Origin: AP-15 sp035503615
Lineage (GTDB): Bacteria; Pseudomonadota; Alphaproteobacteria; ATCC43930; CGMCC-115725
Reading direction: 5' to 3'
Length of the DNA: 64,000 bases
NCBI GenBank assembly: GCA_035503615.1
Contig: DATJTI010000071.1
Location: forward strand, 53,912 to 117,911
The notes beneath the pieces were generated by a model that was not told where the DNA came from, did no database searches, and saw only the letters and a list, made by a program, of their open reading frames with translations. The translations under genes and the position numbers were made by a program. Shown here piece by piece: positions 24,307-33,071 of the stretch (its first letter is position 1; the number at the start of each line of letters is the position of its first letter).

Positions 24307-26423
24307 GCGCTGCCGCCGCCCGATGGACCTGCCCGATGCACCCCGAGATCATGCGCGCCGCGCCCGGCAGCTGCCCGATCTGCGGCATGGCGCTGGAGCC
24401 GGTGTCGCCGGCGGCCGGCGAGGCCGAGAACCCCGAATTGCGCGACATGACGCGGCGGTTCTGGGTCGGCGCGGCGCTGTCGGTGCCGCTCCTCGCCCTC
24501 GCCATGAGCGGGCATGCCGGCCTGCACGCGCCGGTTCCGGCGCGCGCCGCGCTTTGGCTGCAGTTCGCACTCGCAACACCGGTCGTCTTCTGGTGCGGCA
24601 GGCCGTTCTTCGCCCGCTTCCTGGCCTCGCTGATCAGCCGCCGGCTCAACATGTTCACGCTGATCGGCCTCGGCGCCGGTGTCGCCTATGGCTACAGCCT
24701 CGTCGCGGCGCTGTTGCCGGGCATATTTCCACCGTCATTTCGCCTGCCCGACGGGCAGGTCCCGGTCTATTTCGAGCCGGCGGCGGTCATCGTGACACTG
24801 GTTCTGCTCGGCCAGGTGCTCGAATTGCGCGCCCGTGCGCACACCGGCGGGGCCATCCGTGCGCTGCTCGACCTGGCACCGAAAACCGCGCGGCTCATCG
24901 GCGATGATGGCGGCGAAGACGACATTCCGCTCGATGCGGTCATGCCCGGCAACCGGCTGCGGGTGCGCCCCGGCGAGAAGGTCCCAGCCGACGGCACCGT
25001 GCTCGAAGGCGCGAGCGCGGTCGATGAGTCGATGATCACCGGCGAGCCGCTGCCGGTCACAAAATCGGCGGGCGACCCGGTGACCGGCGGCACCGTCAAC
25101 GGCACCGGCGGCCTCGTCATTCGCGCCGAGCGGGTCGGCAGCGACACCCTCCTCGCCCGCATCGTGCAGATGGTGGCCGAGGCGCAACGCTCGCGCGCGC
25201 CGATCCAGGGTCTGGCCGACACCGTCGCGGGCTGGTTCGTGCCGGGCGTCATCACCGCCGCCGCGATCACCTTTGCCGCCTGGGCGATCCTCGGCCCGGC
25301 GCCGGCAATGAGCTACGCGCTGTTGAACGCGGTCGCCGTGCTGATCGTCGCCTGCCCCTGCGCACTGGGCCTCGCGACGCCGATATCGATCATGGTCGGC
25401 ACCGGTCGCGGCGCCAGCGCCGGGGTACTGGCGCGCAACGCCGAGGCGCTCGAATTGATGGAGAAGGCCGGCACACTCGTCGTCGACAAGACCGGCACAC
25501 TGACCGAGGGCCGGCCGCAACTGGCGGTCGTGGTCGCGACCGGGAACGTCGACGAGAACGAGCTGCTGCGGCTTGTCGCCAGCCTCGAACGCGGCAGCGA
25601 ACATCCGCTCGCCGCGGCGATTGTCGCCGGCGCCGAGGAGCGCGGGCTGAAGCTCGCGGCGGTCGCCGATTTTGCTTCGCAGACCGGCAAGGGAGTGACC
25701 GGCACGATCGATGGCCGGCGGGTCGCGATCGGCAATGCGGCGCTTCTGACCGGCCTCGGCCTTGATCCGGGCGATCTTGCCGCCCGTGCCGACGAGCGGC
25801 GCCGGGATGGCCAGACCGTCATGCTGGTCGCGGTCGATGGCGCCGCGGCCGGGCTCGTCGCGGTCGCCGATCCGCTCCGGGACGGAGCCGCCGCGGCGCT
25901 GGCGGCGTTGCGCGCCGAGGGGCTCAAGATCGTCATGCTGACCGGCGACAGCCGCCTGACGGCAGAGGCGCTCGGCCGGCGGCTCGGTATAGACGACATC
26001 GCTGCCGAGACCCTGCCCGACCAGAAAGCCGGCGTGGTGCGCGACCTGCAACAACACCATCACTTTGTGGCGATGGCCGGCGACGGCGTCAACGACGCGC
26101 CGGCGCTGGCGCAGGCCGATATCGGCATCGCGATGGGCACCGGCACCGACATCGCGATCGAGAGCGCAGCATTGACCCTGGTCAAAGGTGATCTCAACGG
26201 CATTGTGCGGGCCCGCCTGCTATCCCGCGCGGTCATGCGCAACATCCGCCAGAACCTGTTTTTCGCCTTTGTCTTTAACGCTCTGGCGATCCCGATCGCG
26301 GCCGGCGCCCTCTATCCGGCGTTCGGCCTGTTGCTCAACCCGATGATCGCCAGCGCCGCGATGAGCGCGAGTTCGGTGCTGGTCGTCAGCAACGCGCTGC
26401 GCCTGCGCCGCACGCGGCTATAG
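24264..26423 (+). CDS. Copper-type heavy metal P1B-ATPase
   Basis: A 719-residue inner-membrane cation pump. It starts with a heavy-metal-binding module TCPMHPEIMRAAPGSCPICG (about residues 22-41). Eight membrane helices carry the transport motif VACPCALGLATP. The actuator loop has SMITGEPLPV, the phosphorylation site is DKTGTLTEGRPQL, the nucleotide domain has GSEHPLAAAI, and the hinge is AMAGDGVNDAPALAQADIGI. CPC plus CPMHP points to Cu(I) or Ag(I) efflux. The first 20 residues (MPGTLIISPEATAAG...) are an out-of-frame reading of a decayed YHS domain, so the present start at 24264 is makeshift. No strong ribosome site is visible there. Confidence 0.9.
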   Translation: MPGTLIISPEATAAGAAAARWTCPMHPEIMRAAPGSCPICGMALEPVSPAAGEAENPELRDMTRRFWVGAALSVPLLALAMSGHAGLHAPVPARAALWLQFALATPVVFWCGRPFFARFLASLISRRLNMFTLIGLGAGVAYGYSLVAALLPGIFPPSFRLPDGQVPVYFEPAAVIVTLVLLGQVLELRARAHTGGAIRALLDLAPKTARLIGDDGGEDDIPLDAVMPGNRLRVRPGEKVPADGTVLEGASAVDESMITGEPLPVTKSAGDPVTGGTVNGTGGLVIRAERVGSDTLLARIVQMVAEAQRSRAPIQGLADTVAGWFVPGVITAAAITFAAWAILGPAPAMSYALLNAVAVLIVACPCALGLATPISIMVGTGRGASAGVLARNAEALELMEKAGTLVVDKTGTLTEGRPQLAVVVATGNVDENELLRLVASLERGSEHPLAAAIVAGAEERGLKLAAVADFASQTGKGVTGTIDGRRVAIGNAALLTGLGLDPGDLAARADERRRDGQTVMLVAVDGAAAGLVAVADPLRDGAAAALAALRAEGLKIVMLTGDSRLTAEALGRRLGIDDIAAETLPDQKAGVVRDLQQHHHFVAMAGDGVNDAPALAQADIGIAMGTGTDIAIESAALTLVKGDLNGIVRARLLSRAVMRNIRQNLFFAFVFNALAIPIAAGALYPAFGLLLNPMIASAAMSASSVLVVSNALRLRRTRL

Positions 26424-26425
26424 AG

Positions 26426-26454
26426 CGTTTCATCATCGCATCGTCCCTGAAACG
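26426..26454. terminator. Candidate hairpin after the P-ATPase gene
   Basis: CGTTTCA (26426-26432) and TGAAACG (26448-26454) form a 7-bp stem with a 15-nt loop starting 2 nt after the pump's stop. There is no T-tract. It may be a dispersed intergenic hairpin rather than a true terminator. The remaining gap to 26629 holds nothing else I can support. Confidence 0.3.
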
Positions 26455-26629
26455 GCGGGCCTTTGCTTGACCTGCGGCGCGCGCCGCGAGATCGATTGCG
26501 GGCGGCTGCCGTTGCCAGGCCCTGATGCTCGCCGGCGCCGCACCGCATCAAGAGGCCGCGCGCCGGGGCAGGGTCAACCCTAGCCGGAAGGCGGAGTATG
26601 GAGATCGACTGGCGGGCGAGAGGAAATGG

Positions 26630-27973
26630 CTAGCGCATGTTGCCGGTGTGGCCGAGCGAATAGCGGCCGGGCTGCGGCCAGACGGTCAGCCCGTGCGGCT
26701 CCTTGCCGACCGGAATCTCTGTGACCGCACCCGTTGTCGTGTCGATGTCGTAGACGACGTTGTCGAACCGTCCGGACAGCCACAGATGCTTGCCATCAGC
26801 GCTGACATTGCCCATGTCGGGGCTGCCGCCGCCCGGGATCGGCCAAGTCTTGACGACCGTGCGGGTGGCGAAGTCGATGACGCTGATGCTGCCGGGTCCA
26901 TGCGGCGGGCCATGAATCTTGTGCGAGCCGCGGTTGGCGACATAGAGCAGGGTGCCGTCGCGGCTCGGATAGAGGCCGTGGGTGCCGATCCCGGTATGGA
27001 TGAACCCGACCTTCTTGAAGCTGTCGCCATCGACCAGAAACACGCCGTCGGCCAGCATGTCGGCGACATAGAACACTTTGCCGTCGGGTGAGATGCGGAT
27101 GTCCTGCGGCATGCCGCGGGCGTCGAGCTTCAGATAGCCCTCGACCTTGCGGTGGACCATGTCGACCTTGACCAGACCGCCGCCGCGAAACTCGCAGGTG
27201 AAGATCGCATAGCGCCCATCGATCGAAAAATCCGCGTGGTTGACGCCGGCGCAGCCCGGGGTCGGGACGATCTGCTCCAGTTTCATCGTGTGCGGATCGC
27301 GGAAATCGAGCTCCTTGAGACGCTCGGCGACGACGATCGCCGCCTTGCCATCGGGTGTGAAATACATGTTGTAGGGGTCGGCGACCGGGATGCTCCGGCC
27401 GGGCTTGCCGGTCCAGGGATCGATCGGGGTGACGCTGCCCTGGTGGCCGTGGCGGCCGTTGTTGGCGACCCACAGGGTCCGCAGGTCCCAGGACGGGACG
27501 ACATGCTGCGGGATGATCCCGACCGGAAAGCGGTCGACCACCTTCAGTGTCGCCGGATCGATCACATAGACATCGTCCGAGCGCAAATTCGGGACATAGA
27601 CGCGGCTCAGCGCGCCTGCCACCGCCGGGCTCAGCATGTTGACACCGGCGGCACTGTAGAGGTTCTTCGGGTTCAAAACCGGCGGCATGCCGGGCACGGT
27701 CTGGATCGCGTTTACCGCAGCGGGCGATGCTGCCGGAGCCGGCACCGCCGGCGCGGGTGCGGCAGCCGGCACGGGTGCGGCGGCGGCAGGGGCCGGTGCT
27801 GCCACATTCTGGGCCACTGGCAGCACCGCGGCCGCGGCCGAGCACAATGCCTCGAAGTACCCGGCGCTGCCGCGCACGGGCCAGATCGGCAATCGGCAGA
27901 CCGCAACACCGAGCACGAAAAGCGGGACGATCCAGAGCGCAGCGTGCAGCCAGCGACGCATCAGCCGGGGCAA
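26630..27973 (-). CDS. Exported YVTN-type beta-propeller protein
   Basis: A 447-residue protein with an N-terminal membrane/signal segment (LHAALWIVPLFVLGVAVC) and an Ala/Pro-rich linker (about residues 45-90). A seven-bladed-type propeller follows. Repeated blades read SRVYVPNLRSDDVYVIDPAT, RTLWVANNGRHGHQGSVTPI, YNMYFTPDGKAAIVVAERLK, ADFSIDGRYAIFTCEFRGGG, VFYVADMLADGVFLVDGDSF, LLYVANRGSHKIHGPP and HLWLSGRFDNVVYDIDTTTG. This is the YncE/surface-antigen propeller layout. It probably acts in the periplasm, by binding. TTG at 27973 is taken as start because GGAGG lies 5 nt upstream. GTG 27979 and ATG 27961 are alternatives. Downstream of the creatininase gene on the same strand. Confidence 0.78.
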   Translation of the reverse strand: MPRLMRRWLHAALWIVPLFVLGVAVCRLPIWPVRGSAGYFEALCSAAAAVLPVAQNVAAPAPAAAAPVPAAAPAPAVPAPAASPAAVNAIQTVPGMPPVLNPKNLYSAAGVNMLSPAVAGALSRVYVPNLRSDDVYVIDPATLKVVDRFPVGIIPQHVVPSWDLRTLWVANNGRHGHQGSVTPIDPWTGKPGRSIPVADPYNMYFTPDGKAAIVVAERLKELDFRDPHTMKLEQIVPTPGCAGVNHADFSIDGRYAIFTCEFRGGGLVKVDMVHRKVEGYLKLDARGMPQDIRISPDGKVFYVADMLADGVFLVDGDSFKKVGFIHTGIGTHGLYPSRDGTLLYVANRGSHKIHGPPHGPGSISVIDFATRTVVKTWPIPGGGSPDMGNVSADGKHLWLSGRFDNVVYDIDTTTGAVTEIPVGKEPHGLTVWPQPGRYSLGHTGNMR

Positions 27974-28033
27974 GGACACCTCCGCAGCAAGGAAAGAGGA
28001 GAGGAACGCGGACCAACCAGCGCGGCGACGGGT

Positions 28034-28828
28034 TCAGCGCTGGGCCAGATCGCTTCTGATCGCGGCGACGGTCCGCGACACGATCAGATCGACCCCGAGC
28101 TGGCCGAGTGCCGCGCTCGCGCGGCGCGGGTCGCCATGAACGCCGTCACCGGGCTTGGTTTCGCCCAGGAGGTCGTCGCGCACCATGCTCGGATCGGTCG
28201 CCATCATCAGCGAGGTGTCGAGCAGCCCGGCATGGGTCCCGATCTCGGCCTCGCTGTAGCCCTTCGCTTTCAGCAGCTGCGCGAACTCGATCTCGCTCGC
28301 CTTGTAATATTCGTAGACCGCAAAAGCACGCACCCCCGTCCCGGCCCATTCGCGATTGAGCCGCTGCGCCACCGTTTGCAGATCGTGCTGGTAGCCGCCG
28401 TGATCGCCGAGAAACAGAATGTTGCGGAAGCCAGCGAGCTTGAAGCTCCACGCCGCCCCTTCGACCACCTCGTTGAAGGCGCCGACCGGAACGCTGGTCG
28501 TGCCGGGAAACGCGAGCTGCCCGGTCGGATGGTGGACATCGCCATGCGGCACATATTTGATGACCGGTGCCAGCAGCGCGTTGCCCAGTTTGCGCGCGAT
28601 CATTTCGGTAAGCAGCTCGACCCGTCGATTGTGCTTGCCGAGCGCCATCTGCGGCCCGTTTTCTTCGGTGCCGCCGATCGGAATGATGATCGAGGTCTTG
28701 CCGGCCGCGATATCGGCGCGCAGCTCGGGCCAGGTCAGGTCATCCAGGAACAGGCTCGTCGAGGGCGCGGCGCGCGCGCCGGCGACCCCGATCAGCAGGA
28801 ACAACGCAACGAGCAATCCCCTCGCCAT
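28034..28828 (-). CDS. Exported creatininase-family amidohydrolase
   Basis: A 264-residue protein with a clean signal peptide (MARGLLVALFLLIGVAGARA). The creatininase fold shows LTWPELRADIAAGKTSIIIP, IGGTEENGPQMALGKHNRR (first metal ligands), GDVHHPTGQLAFPGTTSV, FLGDHGGYQHDLQTVAQRL with the Asp-His pair, and GTHAGLLDTSLMM. In that last motif Asp stands where creatininase itself has the ligand Glu. Characterised relatives are cytosolic, so export to the periplasm is unusual. Substrate is unknown. It lies between the propeller gene and chrA on the same strand, with gaps of 60 and 43 nt. Confidence 0.82.
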   Translation of the reverse strand: MARGLLVALFLLIGVAGARAAPSTSLFLDDLTWPELRADIAAGKTSIIIPIGGTEENGPQMALGKHNRRVELLTEMIARKLGNALLAPVIKYVPHGDVHHPTGQLAFPGTTSVPVGAFNEVVEGAAWSFKLAGFRNILFLGDHGGYQHDLQTVAQRLNREWAGTGVRAFAVYEYYKASEIEFAQLLKAKGYSEAEIGTHAGLLDTSLMMATDPSMVRDDLLGETKPGDGVHGDPRRASAALGQLGVDLIVSRTVAAIRSDLAQR

Positions 28829-28871
28829 CAGCCGCCTCCCCCCGGTGTCGGCCCAATTGCTGCTGCGTCGC

Positions 28872-30107
28872 TTACCCCGTTCCGGTCAGCGAGGCAACCA
28901 CCGTTGCCGTCACTGCCCCCAATGCGACGACGAGCCAGGGCGGTGCCGCCCACAGCGCCAGCAGTAGAAACGCCGCGATACCGATCGCGAAATCGGCCGG
29001 GGTCAGAATCGCGCTCGTCCAGACCGGGTGATAGAGCGCCGCCAGCAGCACGCCGACGACCGCGGCGTTGACCCCGCGCAGCCCCGACTGCACTGCGGTG
29101 CGCCGCCGCAATGCGTCCCAAAACGGCAATGCCGCGATCAGCAGCAGGAACGACGGCAGAAAGATCGCCGCCAGGCACAACAGACCACCCACCCAGCCAT
29201 CGGGACCCGGCCGCATCACGGTGCCGAGATAGGCCGAAAAGGTGAAGAGCGGCCCCGGCACCGCCTGCGCTGCGCCGTAACCGGCGAGAAACGCGTTGTT
29301 GTCGATCCATCCGGGCGGCACTACCGAAGATTGCAGCAGCGGCAGCACGACATGGCCGCCGCCAAACACCAGCGCGCCCGAGCGGTAGAATGCCGCGATG
29401 AGCGCCAGCGCATGCGACGGCACCGCCGCGGCGAGCGCCGGCAGCCCGACCAACAGCGCAATGAAGAGGATCGCCGCGATCACCGAAAGCACGCGCGGCA
29501 GGCGAATCGACAGCGGCGCCCATTCCCGCACCGCGGGCCCGCCGCGCAGCACGATCCAGCCGATGACGGCTCCGGCGGCGATCGCGCCGATCTGGCCGGC
29601 GGCCGACGGCATCGCCAGCGCGAGCACCGCCGCACCGATCGCGATCGTCGCGCGCAGGCGGTCGGGGCATAAATTGCGGGCCATGCCCCAGACCGCGTTG
29701 GCGACCACCGCCACGGCGACGATCTTGAGCCCGTGCAGCCAGGCGGCATGCCCAAGATCGGCGAACCGGGTGACCCCGTAGCCGAACAGGATCATCGCCG
29801 CGGCCGAAGGCAGCGTGAAGCCGAGCCAGGCGGCAAAGGCTCCCGGCAGCCCGGCGCGCACGAGGCCGAGGCTGATCCCGGTCTGGCTGCTCGCCGGTCC
29901 GGGCAGGAACTGGCAGAGTGCCACGATGTCGGCGAACGCCGCCTCATCGAGCCAGCGGCGCTTTTCGACGAGCTCGCCGCGGAAATAGCCGAGATGCGCG
30001 ACCGGCCCGCCGAACGAGGTCAGCCCCAGGCGCAGAAACACGCGCAGCACTTCGAGCGGCGAGCCGTGCCGCTGTCCGGTCGCAGCCCCGCTCGTCGCCG
30101 CACTCAT
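28872..30107 (-). CDS. chrA: Chromate transporter, two-domain ChrA type
   Basis: A 411-residue inner-membrane protein with two homologous halves. The first begins LGLTSFGGPVAHLGYFRGEL with LCQFLPGPASSQTGI. The second has GALVFGGGHVVLPLLQSSVV with GYGAAQAVPGPLFTFSAYLG. The FGGP/FGGGH and PGP motifs define the CHR family, which exports chromate in characterised cases. The ATG at 30107 is preferred to the longer start at 30122. Same strand as the oxalyl-CoA decarboxylase gene upstream, with a 31-nt gap. Confidence 0.92.
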   Translation of the reverse strand: MSAATSGAATGQRHGSPLEVLRVFLRLGLTSFGGPVAHLGYFRGELVEKRRWLDEAAFADIVALCQFLPGPASSQTGISLGLVRAGLPGAFAAWLGFTLPSAAAMILFGYGVTRFADLGHAAWLHGLKIVAVAVVANAVWGMARNLCPDRLRATIAIGAAVLALAMPSAAGQIGAIAAGAVIGWIVLRGGPAVREWAPLSIRLPRVLSVIAAILFIALLVGLPALAAAVPSHALALIAAFYRSGALVFGGGHVVLPLLQSSVVPPGWIDNNAFLAGYGAAQAVPGPLFTFSAYLGTVMRPGPDGWVGGLLCLAAIFLPSFLLLIAALPFWDALRRRTAVQSGLRGVNAAVVGVLLAALYHPVWTSAILTPADFAIGIAAFLLLALWAAPPWLVVALGAVTATVVASLTGTG

Positions 30108-30138
30108 CGCGGCTCGCCGCATCGCCGGCCGGCCCCGG

Positions 30139-31839
30139 TCATTTGCGTTGGGCGGCGGCGCTGCGCGGGTTGAGGCTCTGGATGTGCCCGCTTTCGGTGC
30201 CCGCGGTCGGGTCGATGACGGCGTTGATCAGCGCCGGCTTGCCCGATGCGAGCGCCTCGCTGAGCGCGGTCGTCAGGCCCGGCGTGTCGGTCACGTGATA
30301 GCCCCTGCCGCCGAACGCCTCGATGATCCGCTCATAGCGCGCATCGCGCAAAAGGCCGGTCGGCGTGTAGGCGGTGCCGGCGGGATCGCCGCGATAGACC
30401 CCGTTGTTGTTGAAAATGACCGTCGTGACCGGCAGCTCGTAGCGGCAGATCGTCTCGATCTCCATGCCGCTGAAGCCGAAGGCGCTGTCGCCTTCGAGCG
30501 CGACGACCGGCTTGCCGGTCACCGCGGCTGCACCAATGGCATAGCCCATGCCGATCCCCATCACCCCCCAGGTGCCGCTGTCGAGGCGGTGGCGCGGCAG
30601 GCTCATGTCGATGATGTTACGGCCGAAATCGAGCGTGTTGGCGCCCTCGTTGACGATGTAGACATCGGGCTTTGTGGCAAGGGCGTTGCGCACGGCACGC
30701 AATGCGCTTGAAAAGTTCATCGGGCTCGGATCGGCATTGAGCCGCGCCGCCATGCGCTCGACATTCTGCTGCTTCCGCTTGGCCATCTCGTCCATCCACG
30801 CCGCCTGGCGCTTGATCCGGCCGGGCTGCAGCGCGGAATTGAGCGCCGCGAACACCGATTTGATGTCGCCGACAAGCGGGGCGGCGATCGCCCGGTTGCT
30901 GTCGATCTCGGTCGGCGCGATGTCCACTTGCACGAATTTCGTGTCGGCATTCCACAGCGGTGCGCGGCCATGCGACAAGAGCCAGTTGAGACGCGCGCCC
31001 ACCAGCATCACGACATCGGCCTGGCCGATCGCAAACGAGCGCGCCGCCGCCGCCGATTGCGGGTGATCGTCGGGCAACAGGCCCTTGGCCATCGACATCG
31101 GCAGAAACGGCATGCCGGTCGTCTCGATAAACGCGCGGATTTCCTCGTCGGCCCGGGCATAGGCGGCACCCTTGCCGAGGATCGCCAGCGGGCGCTGGGC
31201 GTGCGCCAGCAATTCGATTGCGCGGGCGACCGCCGCCGGCGCGGGCGGCTGCGAGGGCGCCGGATCGACGACCTTGACCAGCGATCTTTGCCCCGCTCGC
31301 GCGTCGAGCGCCGACCCCAGCACCTCGGCGGTCAGGTCGAGATAGACGCCGCCCGGCCGCCCGGAGAGGGCGGCACGGATCGCGCGCGCGATGCCGGTGC
31401 CGATATCCTGCGGGCGATTGATGCGATAGGCAGCCTTGGCGTAGGGCCGGGCGGCATTCAGCTGGTCGAGCTCCTCGTAATCGCCCTGTTCGAGATCGAC
31501 GATCGCCCGGTCGGAAGACCCGCTGATCAGGATCATCGGGAAGCAGTTGGTCGTGGCATTGGCGAGCGCCACCATGCCGTTCAGAAAGCCCGGCGCCGAG
31601 ACGGTCATGCAGATGCCCGGTTTCTGGGTCAGAAAGCCGGCGATCGCCGCCGCGTTGCCGGCCGACTGCTCGTGGCGAAAGCCGAGATAGCGGATCCCTT
31701 CCATCTGCGCGAGCCGCAGCAAATCGGTGATCGGAATCCCGGCCACGCCATAGATCGTGTCGACCCCGTTCAGCTTCAGCGCCTCCACCACCAGGTGAAA
31801 CCCATCGGTCATGTCCGCTGACAGATTTTCCGTGCTCAT
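30139..31839 (-). CDS. oxc: Oxalyl-CoA decarboxylase
   Basis: A 566-residue thiamine diphosphate enzyme that converts oxalyl-CoA to formyl-CoA and CO2. It has the N-terminal Pyr domain with YGVAGIPITDLLRLAQ and the cofactor Glu in GFRHEQSAGNAAAIAGF. APGFLNGMVALANATTNCFP, the ADP-binding middle domain (LGKGAAYARADEEIRAFIE) and the PP domain follow. LEGDSAFGFSGMEIETI ending in FNNNGVYRGDP is the ThDP motif. Segment order and length fit Oxc rather than acetolactate synthase. The ATG at 31839 is used, and the frame extends to 31893 without a better site. The partner CoA transferase is on the opposite strand 2.1 kb away. Confidence 0.92.
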   Translation of the reverse strand: MSTENLSADMTDGFHLVVEALKLNGVDTIYGVAGIPITDLLRLAQMEGIRYLGFRHEQSAGNAAAIAGFLTQKPGICMTVSAPGFLNGMVALANATTNCFPMILISGSSDRAIVDLEQGDYEELDQLNAARPYAKAAYRINRPQDIGTGIARAIRAALSGRPGGVYLDLTAEVLGSALDARAGQRSLVKVVDPAPSQPPAPAAVARAIELLAHAQRPLAILGKGAAYARADEEIRAFIETTGMPFLPMSMAKGLLPDDHPQSAAAARSFAIGQADVVMLVGARLNWLLSHGRAPLWNADTKFVQVDIAPTEIDSNRAIAAPLVGDIKSVFAALNSALQPGRIKRQAAWMDEMAKRKQQNVERMAARLNADPSPMNFSSALRAVRNALATKPDVYIVNEGANTLDFGRNIIDMSLPRHRLDSGTWGVMGIGMGYAIGAAAVTGKPVVALEGDSAFGFSGMEIETICRYELPVTTVIFNNNGVYRGDPAGTAYTPTGLLRDARYERIIEAFGGRGYHVTDTPGLTTALSEALASGKPALINAVIDPTAGTESGHIQSLNPRSAAAQRK

Positions 31840-31853
31840 ATGATCCACCGTTG

Positions 31854-31892
31854 CCAGAGCCGTTTTCGCCCGACCAGAGCCGTTTCGCCCCA
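31854..31892. repeat. 20-bp direct repeat, two copies, upstream of oxc
   Basis: CCAGAGCCGTTTTCGCCCGA is followed directly by a 19-nt near copy lacking one T. It sits 15 nt upstream of the oxc start and so within its leader or promoter region. Confidence 0.75.
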
Positions 31893-31964
31893 ATCGACGC
31901 TCGCCAAGTTTTCCGTCCTATAGCATTAGTTTTCGCGGCGAGTCGCCCCGGGTGGTACAAAGCG

Positions 31965-32016
31965 AAGGCATCGGGCGAACGCATCGGGCGAACGCATCGG
32001 GCCAAAGCATGGGACG
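31965..32016. repeat. 13-bp direct repeat, four copies
   Basis: Four units of the form AACGCATCGGGCG, with the outer two less exact, between oxc and the peroxidase fragment. The last copy ends 12 nt before that fragment's start codon. Confidence 0.85.
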
Positions 32017-32028
32017 GAGGATCGGGCC

Positions 32029-32376
32029 ATGCCGCTGACGATGGATGAAAAGTTGCTGGCGCTGAGCCGGCAGACCATCGCCGTGTTCGACAAGGCCAAT
32101 GGCGGGGTTCACCCGGGGTTCAGACCGGCGCATGCCAAGGGCATCCTGTTGAGCGGTGTGTTCACGCCCTCCCCGCAAGCGGCAACGCTGACGCGGGCAC
32201 CCCATCTGACGAGCGGTAAGGCCGAGGAGACATTTCTCGCCGCGTATTCGACGCGCTTTGGTCAACTTTTTGCCAAGAAGAGCCTGTGCCAGTCTGTGGC
32301 AAAGGTTCCGCACGATCCTATTGGGCAAATATTGGAATGTCCGGGAACGCAGTCGTCGCCTGCGACGTTTTGGTGA
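32029..32376 (+). pseudogene. 5' fragment of a catalase-related peroxidase gene
   Basis: A 115-codon frame with a good ribosome site (GGAGG, 10 nt upstream). Residues 1-59 (MDEKLLALSRQTIAVFDKAN, VHPGFRPAHAKGILLSGVFT, PSPQAATLTRAPH) match the N-terminus of the catalase-like heme peroxidase family, which should continue with a strand like TPVTVRFSD. Here the sequence changes abruptly after about 32210 and has no family resemblance (TSGKAEETFLAAYSTRFGQL). Normal members are about 300 residues or more, so heme and active-site parts are missing. A deletion remnant. The short product could still be made. Confidence 0.65.
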
Positions 32377-32380
32377 TATG

Positions 32381-32398
32381 GACGGCGCGCGCGCCGTC
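32381..32398. promoter_or_regulatory. 18-bp perfect palindrome ahead of the peptidoglycan-binding gene
   Basis: GACGGCGCGCGCGCCGTC is perfectly self-complementary and lies 20 nt upstream of the next gene's start. It could be an operator, a terminator stem for the upstream fragment, or a translation-blocking hairpin. Confidence 0.35.
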
Positions 32399-32418
32399 AC
32401 ACCGATACGAGGATGGCG

Positions 32419-32859
32419 ATGCGAAGGTTGATCCGAAAAGTGCTTGTCGGGACCGGCTCGGTGCTGGCATTGGGCATCGCCGGCACCGCTCTCGATTATG
32501 CAGCGAGCCCCAACTATACGGCAAACGCGACAAGCATGCCGTCGGCATTACCGATGTCGGGTCCTTCGCGGCCTGACAGCGGCTTCTGGAGAGACGACGT
32601 CCGCTGGGCACAGGTCGAGCTGCACGATCGGGGGTTCTACAAGGGATCACTCGACGGCGTCCTGGGTCCCGCGACAAAGCAGGCGATCCAACAATTTCAA
32701 ACAGATAACGGCCTCGCCCGCACCGCGTCGCTCGATGCGCAAACCTGGCAGGCGCTGACCGGAAATACCGGTATCGGTCAAGGGTCGAGCATGCCGCCCG
32801 GTACCGATCACGGCGGCGCAGCGATAAACGCATTCGGCAAGAGCGATTCCGGCCTATGA
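32419..32859 (+). CDS. Exported peptidoglycan-binding domain protein
   Basis: A 146-residue protein. An N-terminal signal or anchor (MRRLIRKVLVGTGSVLALGI) is followed by a Ser/Pro/Asn-rich linker and one PG_binding_1 domain at about residues 55-112. That domain reads VRWAQVELHDRGFYKGSLDG, VLGPATKQAIQQFQTDNGLA, LDAQTWQALTG. It is predicted to sit in the periplasm and bind the cell wall. No catalytic domain is attached. The ATG at 32419 has GAGG with 6 nt spacing. The ATG at 32413 is too close to it. Confidence 0.85.
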   Translation: MRRLIRKVLVGTGSVLALGIAGTALDYAASPNYTANATSMPSALPMSGPSRPDSGFWRDDVRWAQVELHDRGFYKGSLDGVLGPATKQAIQQFQTDNGLARTASLDAQTWQALTGNTGIGQGSSMPPGTDHGGAAINAFGKSDSGL

Positions 32860-32880
32860 GGCGTGGCGAGCACAGTCCTG

Positions 32881-32920
32881 CCCGAATCCCATGACCACAG
32901 CCCGAGTCTCGTGACCACAG
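32881..32920. repeat. 20-bp direct repeat, two copies
   Basis: CCCGARTCYCRTGACCACAG occurs twice in tandem with three differences, 21 nt after the peptidoglycan-binding gene. The remaining 170 nt before the GntR gene carry its promoter region but no gene. Confidence 0.8.
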
Positions 32921-33071
32921 CCTGAAGCGGCAAAATCGCGGCGGCGGCGCCCGCTCCAACCAACGCCAGAGCCGGCGGTTTTTGCTGCCGGAACCAGGGG
33001 CTTTGCGGAACGCCCGATCGGACGAGGACCGCCATACGTCGCGGCGGGAACATAGCGGTTGCCGCAGCACC

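Noticed and set aside
27152..29071. A 639-codon plus-strand frame
   Set aside because: Antisense to the propeller and creatininase genes.
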